This document shows positions 47,067 to 56,782 of a DNA stretch of 64,000 nucleotides, one piece after another; within the stretch, counting starts at the first letter, position 1; every line of letters begins with the position of its first letter. The position numbers and the translations under genes were made by a program. The notes beneath the pieces were generated by a model. That model ran no database searches and was not told the DNA's origin. It worked only from the letters and a program-made list of their open reading frames with translations. Source of the DNA: Colwellia chukchiensis (lineage in GTDB: Bacteria > Pseudomonadota > Gammaproteobacteria > Enterobacterales > Alteromonadaceae); contig NZ_NBOC01000009.1 in assembly GCF_002104455.1 (NCBI RefSeq), forward strand, positions 1 through 64,000, read 5' to 3'.

Positions 47067-48089
47067 ATGATGGATGCATTACGAATTGGCGAATTTGATA
47101 TTTTGCCTGGTGAACAACGTAAAATAGAATTACCCGTTGCTAAACTCTATACCGATGCTAGCGTTTCTTTGCCAGTTCACATTATTCGCGCAAAAAAGCC
47201 TGGCCCCACTATATTTGTTAGTGCGGCGGTGCACGGTGATGAATTAAATGGTATAGAAATTATTCGACGCTTGATTAGCCAAAAGAATTTTAAACTGATT
47301 CGAGGTACGCTCATTGCTGTGCCTATGGTTAATGTTTATGGCGTTGTTAACCAAAGTCGTTACATGCCGGATAGACGCGATCTTAATCGCTGTTTTCCTG
47401 GTTCAGCAAAAGGTTCTTTGGCAGGACGGGTGGCACATATTTTCTTAAATGAGATAGTCAAACATTGTGATTACGGCATTGACTTGCATACGGGCGCTAT
47501 TCATCGCTCAAACTTCCCGCAAATTCGTGCCGACTTATCCGATGAAGAAACGAAAGAATTGGCGTTAGTGTTTGGTGTGCCTGTGGTGCTAAACTCCAAT
47601 ATTATTGATGGTTCACTGCGAGAAGCTGCGGTAAAAAGTAACACTAAAGTCTTGCTTTATGAAGCCGGTGAAGCGTTACGTTTTGATGATTTTTCTATTC
47701 TTGCGGGTATCAGAGGCATAACCAACGTGTTAAAGCACTTGGGCATGGTACGAAAATCGTCGAGCCGGAAAAAATTAATTGCGCCTTTTGTCGCGAATAG
47801 CAGTCAATGGTTGCGAGCTAATGCCAGTGGTATTGTTAATCATCGTGTGCGTTTGGGTGACAGGGTCAAAAAAGGCGATATCTTAGCCGATATTGGTAGC
47901 CCGTATGGTGACATTATTAATGTGGTTACCGCCATTAGATCTGGCATATTAATTGGCCAACAAAACATTCCTTTAGTGCAAGAAGGCGAGGCTATGTTTC
48001 ATATCGCCTATTTTGAGGAAGATGATAAAGAGATTGTCGAGCAAATAGAAAATGCTCAGGACACACTACTACCTGATAATAACGTATAA
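47067..48089 (+). CDS. Succinylglutamate desuccinylase/aspartoacylase-family metallohydrolase (M14-like)
   Basis: A 340-residue zinc enzyme. The ligands are in AAVHGDELNGIE (His and Glu, around residue 52) and DLHTG (around residue 138). The N-terminal two-thirds have the carboxypeptidase-like fold shared with AstE, and the C-terminal ~90 residues look like a beta-rich barrel-sandwich domain (GDRVKKGDILADIG). It is between rimK (11 bases) and rimB (12 bases), with a GAGGAA site, so all three are surely co-transcribed. No arginine-succinyltransferase genes are near. A role on glutamate-tailed protein or peptide is therefore more likely than AST-pathway desuccinylation; this is inference. Confidence 0.85.
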   Translation: MMDALRIGEFDILPGEQRKIELPVAKLYTDASVSLPVHIIRAKKPGPTIFVSAAVHGDELNGIEIIRRLISQKNFKLIRGTLIAVPMVNVYGVVNQSRYMPDRRDLNRCFPGSAKGSLAGRVAHIFLNEIVKHCDYGIDLHTGAIHRSNFPQIRADLSDEETKELALVFGVPVVLNSNIIDGSLREAAVKSNTKVLLYEAGEALRFDDFSILAGIRGITNVLKHLGMVRKSSSRKKLIAPFVANSSQWLRANASGIVNHRVRLGDRVKKGDILADIGSPYGDIINVVTAIRSGILIGQQNIPLVQEGEAMFHIAYFEEDDKEIVEQIENAQDTLLPDNNV

Positions 48090-48101
48090 AGGTAAGCTCA
48101 T

Positions 48102-48527
48102 ATGACAACAAAAGCAATCATAGGTCGGTTAGAGTCAATCGCTCTACCTGAGTTAGCAATAAGTGATTTACAAGTACGTGTAGATACTGGCGCTAAAACT
48201 TCATCGCTACATGTCGACAATATAGCGAAGATTAAGAAAGACGGTAAGCGCATGGTAACATTTGATCTGCATCCAGATGTCCATAATGTTAAAAATATTG
48301 TCTCATGTCAGGCACCTATTCATGACATTAGACGCGTTAAATCGTCAAATGGCACCTCTGAGCAACGCTATGTAATATCGACACCAGTAAAGTTAGGTGA
48401 TGAACTTTGGAACATTGAAATCACACTAACGGATCGATCTGATATGAGTTATCTAATGCTATTTGGCCGCGAGGCTATTGGTGACAGATTCCTTGTCGAC
48501 CCATCAAAAGTATTTATCAATTCATAA
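48102..48527 (+). CDS. rimB: RimB-like retropepsin-type protease (PF05618 family)
   Basis: A 141-residue protein formerly called ATP-dependent zinc protease. The retropepsin-like catalytic loop is VDTGAKTSSLH (around residue 28), and the second conserved region is MLFGREAIGDRFLVDP near the C terminus. In Pseudomonas fluorescens, RimB acts with RimK on modified S6. It closes the three-gene rimK operon and is followed by a long hairpin. An AAAGG site precedes the ATG. It is cytosolic with no signal peptide. Confidence 0.85.
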   Translation: MTTKAIIGRLESIALPELAISDLQVRVDTGAKTSSLHVDNIAKIKKDGKRMVTFDLHPDVHNVKNIVSCQAPIHDIRRVKSSNGTSEQRYVISTPVKLGDELWNIEITLTDRSDMSYLMLFGREAIGDRFLVDPSKVFINS

Positions 48528-48535
48528 ACGATGCG

Positions 48536-48586
48536 AGCTGCTAATCGTGACATGCTTGAGTAAAATTCAAGTCACGCTTAGCAGCT
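48536..48586 (+). terminator. Long hairpin after the rimK operon
   Basis: AGCTGCTAA and CGTGA and CTTGA (48536-48559) pair with TCAAG, TCACG and TTAGCAGCT (48567-48586), with one T/C mismatch and a 4-base bulge. It sits between rimB and the MscS-type gene. Without a T-run it may be an mRNA-end or processing structure that separates rimB from the channel gene. Confidence 0.5.
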
Positions 48587-48608
48587 AGGCAGATAACAAG
48601 GCAATTTT

Positions 48609-49487
48609 ATGACTATTGACTTTAAATTGGCCCTAGCTCAACTAACCGAGCTTCTTAACTATCAAGTTGTCAAGGTTTCAGGACAAGCCATCACCTTAGG
48701 TGATATTCTTTTTATCCCAGTATTAATATTCATAGGTTTACTGCTAACTAAATGGCTAACTAAATTTATCAGTAAGCGCTTAACCAAACAAAATACCGAT
48801 CCCAACGCTATCCATTTAATTCAGCGAATTGTTTATGTCTTATCAATCACAGTAATCATTATCAGCATTTTAGATTTTATGAACGTGCCGATTGCTGCTT
48901 TTGCCTTTTTATCTGGTGCCATCGCCATAGGTTTTGGCTTTGGCGCACAAAATATTATTAATAACTTCATTAGTGGCTGGATTTTAATGTGGGAGCGACC
49001 AATTCGCATTGGCGATTTTTTAGAAGTAGAAAGTACTAAAGGCCTAGTCGAAGAAATCAATACGCGCTCAACTCGTATTAAGCGCGTTGATGGTGTTCAT
49101 TTATTGATTCCTAACAGTAAATTATTAGAAAATACCGTAGTTAACTGGACCTTAGTAGATCCGTATGTCAGATGTTCAGTAACGGTCGGTGTTGCTTATG
49201 GCTCACCTGCGAAAAAAGTGGCTGAGCTTATTATGCAGGCGACCATTGAGCAAGAAGAAACCCTAGCCCACCCTAAGCCCGTGGTAACTTTTGACGATTT
49301 TGGCGACAGTGCCCTAATATTTCAAGTTACCTTCTGGATCAGCTCACAAGCTGAAAGTGGTTTACGAGTTGCCAAAAGCAAGGTGCGTTTTCGTTTAGAT
49401 GAATTATTTGCCGAGCACAAAATTGTGGTGGCATTTCCGCAACGTGACATCCACCTTGATGGCTCATTAACAATAAACAAAAACTAA
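48609..49487 (+). CDS. MscS-family mechanosensitive channel
   Basis: A 292-residue inner-membrane protein with three hydrophobic helices. The pore helix is Gly/Ala-rich (SGAIAIGFGFGAQNIINNFISG, quoted in part as AIGFGFGAQNIINN). The beta domain follows (PIRIGDFLEVE; VHLLIPNSKLLENTVVNW). This is the small MscS architecture; it opens on membrane tension to release solutes. An AAGG site precedes the ATG. A second MscS-like gene lies convergently 46 bases downstream. Confidence 0.9.
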   Translation: MTIDFKLALAQLTELLNYQVVKVSGQAITLGDILFIPVLIFIGLLLTKWLTKFISKRLTKQNTDPNAIHLIQRIVYVLSITVIIISILDFMNVPIAAFAFLSGAIAIGFGFGAQNIINNFISGWILMWERPIRIGDFLEVESTKGLVEEINTRSTRIKRVDGVHLLIPNSKLLENTVVNWTLVDPYVRCSVTVGVAYGSPAKKVAELIMQATIEQEETLAHPKPVVTFDDFGDSALIFQVTFWISSQAESGLRVAKSKVRFRLDELFAEHKIVVAFPQRDIHLDGSLTINKN

Positions 49488-49533
49488 AACCACTATTGCG
49501 TTGGCAGCCTTTCAATACGAACCGCGGCTGGCA

Positions 49534-50283
49534 TTAGCTGCTAGTGTTATTTTGCGCCACAGTAGTGGCTTTGTTTTCAAACCATAACTGCATAAAGTCT
49601 GCCGTTAGCTTTTGCTCTATTTCCAGTGCTTTTTCGGTTGGGCAAAAAATCGAAAACGCTACTTGAGTGTCACCTATATCAGAGGTAGATATTTGAATAT
49701 GTGGCTCTGGACCGGCAATAGTAATATCTAAACGATTTTCAATTAATTGGTTATAACGAATCGCCACTTCTTTAAACTCAGCGCAGTACAAGTTGGCTTT
49801 ATCGTGCAAGGTCTCGAGAAAAAGAAAAGGGTTAACGCTGTCATCACGCACGATAGTAAAGTGATGCATAGCATAACGCTTTAAAAAGTTCAGATTTTTA
49901 ATAACCGAGGTAATTAATTGGCTATTGGGTACATACAAGGTTTTACCCGTATAGTGATAATCAAGTTTATTGACTTCTAATAAGGTCAGCTTTGCCCAGT
50001 CATTAGAGTGTACTTCGCCATAATGCTGCCCCACTTGTATCCAGTCGCCAATACGAAATGGTCGACTTGAGATAATGTAAATAAAGCCAATGAAGCACTG
50101 AATAAACTCGCGTGTTGCTAACACAATAGCAACAATAAATGCCGCAATTGAAAAAGCAAACTCTTGAATTTCATCAGACCAAATATTAAAGATCAATACT
50201 ATCACTAACAGGGTAAATATATTGTTAACCATGTTAATTTGTAATCGCTTGTTTTGCTTAGCTTTACGTTTGATAAACCGCAC
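49534..50283 (-). CDS. MscS-family channel-like protein, with N-terminal helix upstream of the standard start
   Basis: 249 residues from a GTG at 50281-50283. It has two hydrophobic helices, then FRIGDWIQVGQHYGEV and LYVPNSQLITSVIKNL, the MscS beta-domain motifs. The pore helix lacks the Gly/Ala pattern (IVLATREFIQCFIGFIYII), so gating may differ. Upstream the same frame stays open to 50403 and encodes another hydrophobic helix (FVLTIAFIFVFFAVKAI) without any ATG, GTG or TTG. An AAGG at 50391-50394 is 5 to 8 bases before two ATT codons (50385 and 50382). An ATT start would restore a three-helix channel. Otherwise the gene is N-terminally shortened. Confidence 0.75.
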   Translation of the reverse strand: MRFIKRKAKQNKRLQINMVNNIFTLLVIVLIFNIWSDEIQEFAFSIAAFIVAIVLATREFIQCFIGFIYIISSRPFRIGDWIQVGQHYGEVHSNDWAKLTLLEVNKLDYHYTGKTLYVPNSQLITSVIKNLNFLKRYAMHHFTIVRDDSVNPFLFLETLHDKANLYCAEFKEVAIRYNQLIENRLDITIAGPEPHIQISTSDIGDTQVAFSIFCPTEKALEIEQKLTADFMQLWFENKATTVAQNNTSS

Positions 50284-50440
50284 CGTTATCGCTTTAACGG
50301 CAAAAAAAACAAAAATAAACGCTATGGTTAGTACGAATTTATGCTGCCATAAAAATTCAAGAATATTGCTGAAAGTAAAAATAATATTGGCCTTATCTGT
50401 TGTCTAAATTTGCTAACTGAATGCTTGCTACAATACGGTT

Positions 50441-51076
50441 TTAGTCGCTAACGGCATTGGCATTTATTTTCTTTAGATGTGCTAGTGTTCCTTCAACCCC
50501 TAAGCGGCTAAAACTAGCGTTTATTTCACCCTGTTTTGTTTGTAGCAAACTAATACCCTCGATCTCAATATCAAAAAATAGCCAATCGTTTGTGTTACTG
50601 CGCAATAACTTTACCACAGCATTGTTGGTAGTGGTTTTACCCTCAATAGTGATATTAACCATGGCCAGTTTACCACTATTAGATAATGTACTGGTACCTA
50701 TAGTTAGGGTTTCGTTATTATATTTAGTTAATAAATTACTATAAGTATTAATGAGTTGTACTGATAATTCATGAGTAAAGTCCGCCCTAAGTGCGTCCGG
50801 CACTTTTGCTAGGTTTTTATTCAGTACTTTATAGGTAAAATAGCGCGCTTCAACCTCAGGCAATAAATATTGCTCAAGCACTGCTCTTATATTCGTTTTA
50901 GTTAGCGCCTGTTGGCGTTTTAATGCCACTAATGACGACTCAACTTGCGTAAAAACACTGGTAACTTTATTTTTTGCTGACTCAGCGTCGGCAAAAACGC
51001 TCGCCGACACCAATAAAGCTAAGGTGAAAAATACAACATGAACTAAATTATTTAGCAGTACAAATTTGATTTTCAT
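50441..51076 (-). CDS. MlaC/Ttg2D-family periplasmic phospholipid-binding protein
   Basis: About 211 residues from the ATG at 51076, with a signal peptide ending near SVFADAES. The body fits the MlaC fold (TKTNIRAVLEQYLLPEVEARYFTYKVLNK, quoted in part as YLLPEVEARYFTYKVL; then WLFFDIEIEGISLL). MlaC carries phospholipid between the outer-membrane MlaA complex and the inner-membrane MlaFEDB transporter. The other mla genes are not adjacent, so this may be a second, stand-alone MlaC. A TTG at 51100 is in frame but would lengthen the signal peptide N-region. Confidence 0.8.
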   Translation of the reverse strand: MKIKFVLLNNLVHVVFFTLALLVSASVFADAESAKNKVTSVFTQVESSLVALKRQQALTKTNIRAVLEQYLLPEVEARYFTYKVLNKNLAKVPDALRADFTHELSVQLINTYSNLLTKYNNETLTIGTSTLSNSGKLAMVNITIEGKTTTNNAVVKLLRSNTNDWLFFDIEIEGISLLQTKQGEINASFSRLGVEGTLAHLKKINANAVSD

Positions 51077-51100
51077 TATTTTACTCAAAAATATTAACAA

Positions 51101-51623
51101 TAAGGTTCATTATAAGCCTTGCTAGCTTGGCCGCAAACGCTTTAATTTCGTTAATCTAATCAAATAATTTAATGACAGAGTTAGGTCTTAATAACTTAAT
51201 TTGCAGTACATTGCATTTTGCTAATCACCCCCAAAACCTCCTAAGCCTATACAGCAATGTTGTTACGAGTGATATAACTCTAGCTATCTATGCGTGCATG
51301 GCTGCCATTTTTGCCATATGCATAAACAAAAAAGCAATAGCAACTATCAATAACTTACCTTAGACATTAAATAATTGCTTGAAATTGCATAGAGTTATGT
51401 GAGATTGTTAATGATATCAACAAAGATATTAATGACTTAATAAAACCTTTTTAAACTTGAGTTTTGATAAAGCACTGTGCATTACCCTCTGCCCATGGGC
51501 TCAGGCTAAGTGAGTTTACCCAAAGCTAAGTCGATAAATATTAACGGTTTTGTGTATAGTATGGCGCAAGCTTGTTGAGCGCGATGTCGGCAAACCTTTA
51601 ACATTAGCTAAGAGACGGAACGA
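51101..51623. other. Intergenic stretch, no gene accepted
   Basis: 523 AT-rich bases between divergent genes. A 63-codon frame at 51172-51363 has one hydrophobic segment but no ribosome binding site. The promoters of the mlaC-like gene and the histidine kinase operon must lie here. No conserved site was recognised. Confidence 0.4.
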
Positions 51624-53408
51624 ATGATAGATTTTGCTAAGCCATCAAAGGATATTAATATTGAACGTCAAAAGTTAATTGACGCCAGTCAACTTCATGG
51701 TATTCATTGGTTGGTATTAGCGCTTTCAGCCGTATTAACGCTTGGGGCTTGGTATTTAGCAAATGAGCAACACAATAAAAATATTGCCGAGCGTTTTCAA
51801 CGAGAGTCTTTACAAGTCATCGAGTTAGTCAAAGAGCGTATGTTGGTATACGAAAATGCGCTTTGGGGAGCTGTTGCTCATATAGATGCCAATGGTAATG
51901 CCCCCAATAATCGACAGTGGCAACGTTATAGTAATAGTTTACAATTAGAAAAAAAGTACCCCAGCATTAATGGTATTGGCATAATTTTCAACATTCAACG
52001 CGAACAACAAGATAGCTTTATTCGCGCCCAACAAGTCGACCGACCTAATTTTACGATTCATCCACAGCATAACGAAGCCGAGCTATGGCCAATTACTTAT
52101 ATTGAACCTGTACTTTCGAATCAGCAAGCGGTGGGTTTAGATGTCGCGTTTGAAAACAACAGATACAGTGCAATTAAACAAGCGCGAGATACCGGCCTAG
52201 CACAACTAACAGGTCCTATTACCTTAGTGCAAGATGCCAAAAAAACCCCCGGCTTCCTTTTTTACGCCCCGTTTTATAATAATTTACTCATTGAAGATAC
52301 GGTTGCGGCGCGCCGACAAGCTATTACAGGTGTCAGCTATGCGCCCTTTATCATGTATAAATTAATCTCGGGAACCTTAGCGGTTGATAGACGCCACGTC
52401 ACCATAGAAATCACTGATAATGGCCAGCATTTATACCATGATAAAGATAACCAAGATGCCGATATGATTGACCCTAAGCCATTATTTAAAGATAAATTCA
52501 AGGTCAATTTATATGGTCGAGTGTGGGAGTTTAATATTAGCTCTAACCTTGAGTTTCGCGCTGACTCAGCCTCAAATAAGCCTTACTTTATTTTAATCGC
52601 TGGTGTGATCATTAACTTGTTACTGTTTGCTTTGTTTAGCTTCCTTTCAAAAGCAAACCAACAGGCATTGGCGTACGCTGATAGAGTGACACGCGAGTTA
52701 AAAATCAACAGTCAACGTTTGAAAAAATCCAATCAAGATCTTGAACAGTTCGCTTATGTGGCGTCACATGATTTAAAGTCCCCGTTAAATGCGATACGAA
52801 AACTTGTCGGCTGGCTCAATGAAGACTGCGAAGATATTTTACCTGATAGCTCTAAGGAACACTTAGCTTTGCTCAATAATCGCAGCGAAAGAATGAACAA
52901 CTTATTAGATGATCTGCTTGATTATTCCCGCATCGGCCGTAAAGATCATCAAGCTAACGAGTTTGATCTTGCTGAAATCGCACAAGCTATTTTTAACTTA
53001 TTAGATCACCCTGCTAACTTTACTTTGTCAGTTGAAAAACAAACCATTTGTCTGCCGCAAATCCCATTTGAAATTATCTTACGCAATGTACTCTCCAATG
53101 CTATTAAACATCACGACAAAGCAAGCGGCCACATCAAGATTCGCTATCAAATGGACCCAGGTATGCACCACATTAGTATTGAAGATGATGGGCCAGGTAT
53201 ACCCAGTGAGCTCTTTGATAAAGCCCTAGAGATGTTTCAAACCCTACAGCCGCGAGATAAAGTAGAAGGCAGTGGCATGGGATTAGCGCTCTCGAAAAAA
53301 ACGGTTGAACATTATGGCGGTAGTTTAACGATTAATTCCGATGGTATTAACGGCACTACTATTGTCATTTTATGGCCAATAGCTAACAATGCCAAACAAA
53401 ACGCATAA
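51624..53408 (+). CDS. CHASE-domain hybrid-less sensor histidine kinase
   Basis: A 594-residue membrane kinase. A first helix (residues ~30-47) is followed by a periplasmic CHASE domain (~75-270; YPSINGIGIIFNI, WPITYIEP). A second helix follows at ~318-342. The HisKA box is VASHDLKSPLNAI with His382. The ATPase domain has the N-box NVLSNAIKHHDKA, DDGPGIP and GSGMGLALSKK. The DLKSPLNAI type is typical of kinases that pair with small Rcp1-like receivers. The gene is followed 10 bases later by such a receiver. The CHASE ligand is unknown. Confidence 0.9.
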   Translation: MIDFAKPSKDINIERQKLIDASQLHGIHWLVLALSAVLTLGAWYLANEQHNKNIAERFQRESLQVIELVKERMLVYENALWGAVAHIDANGNAPNNRQWQRYSNSLQLEKKYPSINGIGIIFNIQREQQDSFIRAQQVDRPNFTIHPQHNEAELWPITYIEPVLSNQQAVGLDVAFENNRYSAIKQARDTGLAQLTGPITLVQDAKKTPGFLFYAPFYNNLLIEDTVAARRQAITGVSYAPFIMYKLISGTLAVDRRHVTIEITDNGQHLYHDKDNQDADMIDPKPLFKDKFKVNLYGRVWEFNISSNLEFRADSASNKPYFILIAGVIINLLLFALFSFLSKANQQALAYADRVTRELKINSQRLKKSNQDLEQFAYVASHDLKSPLNAIRKLVGWLNEDCEDILPDSSKEHLALLNNRSERMNNLLDDLLDYSRIGRKDHQANEFDLAEIAQAIFNLLDHPANFTLSVEKQTICLPQIPFEIILRNVLSNAIKHHDKASGHIKIRYQMDPGMHHISIEDDGPGIPSELFDKALEMFQTLQPRDKVEGSGMGLALSKKTVEHYGGSLTINSDGINGTTIVILWPIANNAKQNA

Positions 53409-53418
53409 GTGAAGCAAG

Positions 53419-53844
53419 ATGACAGTAGAAAAAAAAGAAGTCTCCTTATTTTTGATAGAAGATGATGATGTCGATGCTATGTCTATCACCCGCTCTTTTG
53501 AAAAAATGAAACTGAGCAATCCGATAATTAGGGCCCATGACGGGGTTGAAGGCTTGCAAATGCTACGCAGCGGTGCGGTGCCATCGCCTTTTATCATTTT
53601 ATTAGACTTACAAATGCCGCGCATGAATGGCTTAGAGTTTTTAGAGCAAGTTCGCGCCGATGAAAATCTAGCGCAAAGTACTATTTTTATCTTAACCACA
53701 TCAAAGTCTGATGAAGATATCGCCGCCAGTTACCAGAAAAATATTGCCGGCTACTTTATTAAAGACCAAGTTGGTGAAGAATTTTTAGACATTGTCAAAA
53801 TGCTGAAAGGCTACTGGAAAATCGCGCTACTTCCGGAGCAATAG
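53419..53844 (+). CDS. Single-domain response regulator (Rcp1-like)
   Basis: A 141-residue stand-alone receiver. The acidic pocket is IEDDDVD (residues 13-19) and the phospho-acceptor is Asp63 in LLDLQMPRMNG. The switch threonine is in ILTTSKS and the lysine in FIKDQ. It probably relays phosphate from the CHASE kinase 10 bases upstream. No output domain is present. It is followed by a receiver-GGDEF-EAL gene, suggesting the circuit ends in c-di-GMP turnover. Confidence 0.9.
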   Translation: MTVEKKEVSLFLIEDDDVDAMSITRSFEKMKLSNPIIRAHDGVEGLQMLRSGAVPSPFIILLDLQMPRMNGLEFLEQVRADENLAQSTIFILTTSKSDEDIAASYQKNIAGYFIKDQVGEEFLDIVKMLKGYWKIALLPEQ

Positions 53845-53890
53845 TAAAGTACTAATAGTTTATTTTAAGCAAGCGATAGAGGGCAAAACG

Positions 53891-55579
53891 CTGAATATTT
53901 TAATTGTCGACGACGATATTGTAGATCGTGAACACATTAAAAGGACGTTACAAAAAGCTACAATCGCTTGGCGCTTTGTAGAAACTGACTCGGTTGATAA
54001 AGGCCTCGCCGCATTTGCGTCGCAGTCGTTTGATATGGTGCTGTTAGATTACCGCATGCCGCAACGAGATGGCATCGAGCTACTGCTAGCGTTACGCAAC
54101 GCCTCATTTGAACAGAATGTTGCGATTGTTATGCTCAGTAACTCTGAAGAGCCTGAGTAAGCATTGGAGTGCATCAGAGCCGGCGCGCAAGACTTTTTGT
54201 TAAAATCTGAAGTAACTGAGTCAAGATTACAACGCGTAATACTGCAATCACAAGCCCGCTTTGAGTTAGAGCAAAAGTTGCAAAATAGTTACCAAGAAGC
54301 AAAAAAACTAGCCGAGCTTGATGTGCTAACTGGCTTAGCAAATCGCTATGCTTTTGAAGAAGCTCTAAGCTTAAATATTACTCAACAGCCACGCCATGAT
54401 GAAAAACTGGCGCTAATTTTATTTGATCTTGATAATTTTAAATACGTTAATGATACGCACGGCCACAATATTGGCGATCAATTACTAAAACAGGTAGCCA
54501 ATAGTGTTCGCGCATGTTTACGCGGTAACGAAATTTTTGCCCGTTTAGGTGGTGATGAATTTGCCATTATATTAAATAATTTACGCACCTTAGATAACGC
54601 TACTCGCGTCACTAAACGTATTCTTAATAGTATTGATAAAACTTGCAATGTTGCTGGCATTGACATCAAAATATCTGCCAGTATTGGCATAGCTATTTAT
54701 CCTGATAACAGCGTTAATGGCCAAGAGCTCCTTAAATATGCCGATATTGCCATGTATCGGGCGAAAAAACTCGGTAGAAACCAAATTTGTTATTTTGCCG
54801 AAGAAATGCAAGCAAAGTTTATCGAACGCTATCAAATTGAGGCTAATTTACTGGGCGCCCTAAAGCGTAATGAGTTTGTGCTACATTACCAACCCGTATA
54901 CCCAACCGATGGCAAACAGGTCATTGGCTTTGAAGCGCTTATTCGTTGGAACTTTCAAAATACACTACTGTTTCCTGATAGCTTTATCGAGATTGCAGAG
55001 TGCTCGCGCGTTATTTTTGAGTTAGGTCGCTGGGTAATAACCCAAGCAATAGCGCAAGTGGCTTATTGGAATGCAAAGCATAATAAAACCCTTTCCGTTT
55101 CAATTAATTTATCAGCCTTGCAGCTAAGTGATAGCTCTTTAATTGACTTTATTAAAACCGTTATTGATACATATCAGTTTCCAGCAAGGCTAATTGAATT
55201 TGAACTCACCGAAACCGCGTTACTTGAGCATGACAATCAAAGTATAGCGTTTATGAGCGAACTAAATAAGCTAGGCTGTCGTATTGCACTTGATGACTTT
55301 GGCAGTGGCTTTTCTTCGGTAGCACATTTGCAAAACTTTCCAATCGATACCGTAAAGTTAGATCAGTCGCTGATGTTTGTTTGCCATGAAACGAAAACTT
55401 TAGCTTTAATAAAAGGGCTAGCCGCTATGTTGCATTCGCTAGACTTAAACATAGTCGCTGAAGGTATTGAAAACACCGAAAGTATGCTCTTATGCCAGCA
55501 GCTTAACATTCAACGCATGCAAGGCTATTATTTTTCTAAGCCCTTAGATGTAAAAACCATTGAGGCAAAAGTGTTATAA
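53891..55579 (+). pseudogene. Receiver-GGDEF-EAL c-di-GMP regulator interrupted by an in-frame stop
   Basis: One frame encodes a receiver (LNILIVDDDIVDRE; Asp in VLLDYRMPQRDG), then after TAA at 54158-54160 the rest of the receiver (IRAGAQDFLLKSE), a GGDEF domain with RLGGDEF and DLDNFKYVND, and an EAL domain with GFEALIRW, ELTETAL and DDFGSGFSS. The stop falls in the fourth helix region of the receiver. The 5' end also lacks ATG/GTG/TTG: a CTG at 53891, 6 bases after GAGGG, is the best start, or ACG just before it is a damaged ATG. Downstream of the stop a TTG (54164) leaves GGDEF-EAL intact (471 residues). It may be a decaying gene, a split gene or a sequence error. Confidence 0.75.
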
Positions 55580-55942
55580 TTAACCCTATGCTTTGCTAAC
55601 ACATGTTAGCTTAAACGTTAGTTAATAATGGCAATAAAGGCATTAATCCTGTGTTACCGCTAGCGTAATGTTTCTGACAAAACAATACGTTTGCGCTAAT
55701 ACGCAATACGGTGCAAGTGCGTAACTTATCTCTCTGTAGACGCTTTGTTGCTTTGCAAGAATGAAACTTGAAACTCCAGCCTTATTTTGCTTTAAAAGCG
55801 TTATTAATTAGCGAGTTGTTATTTTGTTGCAAGATAATGGGCTTGTTAATGTGAGCTAGGTTATCTGCATACACTTGTCTATACTGAAAACGCAGCTAGT
55901 GCATTGTTTAGCCTAATTTAACGTGTCTTAAAAGGAGCCGCT
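55580..55942. other. Intergenic stretch, no gene seen
   Basis: 363 bases with a small palindrome GCTAACACATGTTAGC (55595-55610) just after the GGDEF-EAL stop. The following universal stress gene has a strong AAAGGAG site. Its promoter should be in the last 100 bases, but I could not define it. Confidence 0.4.
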
Positions 55943-56782
55943 ATGACAAGATTGCATATTGTTTTATCCGAGTTAACCGTCACTCATGCAAGTATTACAA
56001 AAATCTCCTGTTTACAAAAAAAACTCGCTGCGGAGCTTGTTTGGTATCTGCATTCATATCAAGGCTTTTTTGAACGGCACTACATTAATGATGATTTAGC
56101 CGATGTTTCTCACAGCTTGCAAATTAATATTGATAAGCAAATCAAACAAGTAGAAAGCAAAATTAAGCAACATTTTCCTACGAGTACCGTTTATCTATGC
56201 CAAGATAAATATTGGTCAGAGATGGTGGATAGCAAAGCTAAGAATACGGAGTCAAGGGTCATTATCAAAGCGAAAACTGGCTTAAGTGGCGCGGATCAAC
56301 ACTACCTAAATCATTATCAAGGTACGGTGTTTATTTTCAACCAAACGCCCTGGCTATCGCAAGGTCAAGCAATTGGCGCCATCGACCCATTTCATGAAGA
56401 TGATCCTGAAAATAAAGCCGCATATAGCGTGGTCAAATTTATGCGGCTTTGGTGTGCATCCAGTAAACATATCGAGGCAACTTTATTGCACGCCATACAT
56501 ATCCCGCCGTTAGCGATTGAATACGAAAAGCAAATAGAGGCTTTACATGTTGAACAAGTGTATCGTTTTGCAAGCCAAATAAAGTACCCAAAAGCATTAT
56601 TAGCCTTTATACGCGGTATACCAGAACAGGCATTAATACAGTATGTCACTGCGCATAAAATTGATGTCATGGTACTCGGTGCGCGCAAACACAGTATTAT
56701 TGCCAAATGGCTTAATGGTTCAACCATTTCCGCCTTGCTAAGTCATAATAGTGTGGATATGGTGCTAATCAATACGGCTTAA
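55943..56782 (+). CDS. Universal stress protein family (UspE-like, divergent)
   Basis: A 279-residue protein about the size of tandem-domain UspE. Only the C-terminal UspA fold is recognisable: HAIHIPPLA at ~185 and VMVLGARKHSIIAKWLNGST at ~235-254, matching the VxGxxGxxxxxxxxxGS nucleotide-loop region loosely (ARKHS in place of GxxGxS). The N-terminal domain is degenerate. UspE-type proteins act in stress tolerance and motility. The start has a strong AAAGGAG site. It is monocistronic. Confidence 0.72.
   Translation: MTRLHIVLSELTVTHASITKISCLQKKLAAELVWYLHSYQGFFERHYINDDLADVSHSLQINIDKQIKQVESKIKQHFPTSTVYLCQDKYWSEMVDSKAKNTESRVIIKAKTGLSGADQHYLNHYQGTVFIFNQTPWLSQGQAIGAIDPFHEDDPENKAAYSVVKFMRLWCASSKHIEATLLHAIHIPPLAIEYEKQIEALHVEQVYRFASQIKYPKALLAFIRGIPEQALIQYVTAHKIDVMVLGARKHSIIAKWLNGSTISALLSHNSVDMVLINTA

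Noticed and set aside
51172-51363. 63-codon frame with one hydrophobic segment
   Set aside because: No ribosome binding site and no operon context; hydrophobicity is expected by chance in AT-rich sequence.
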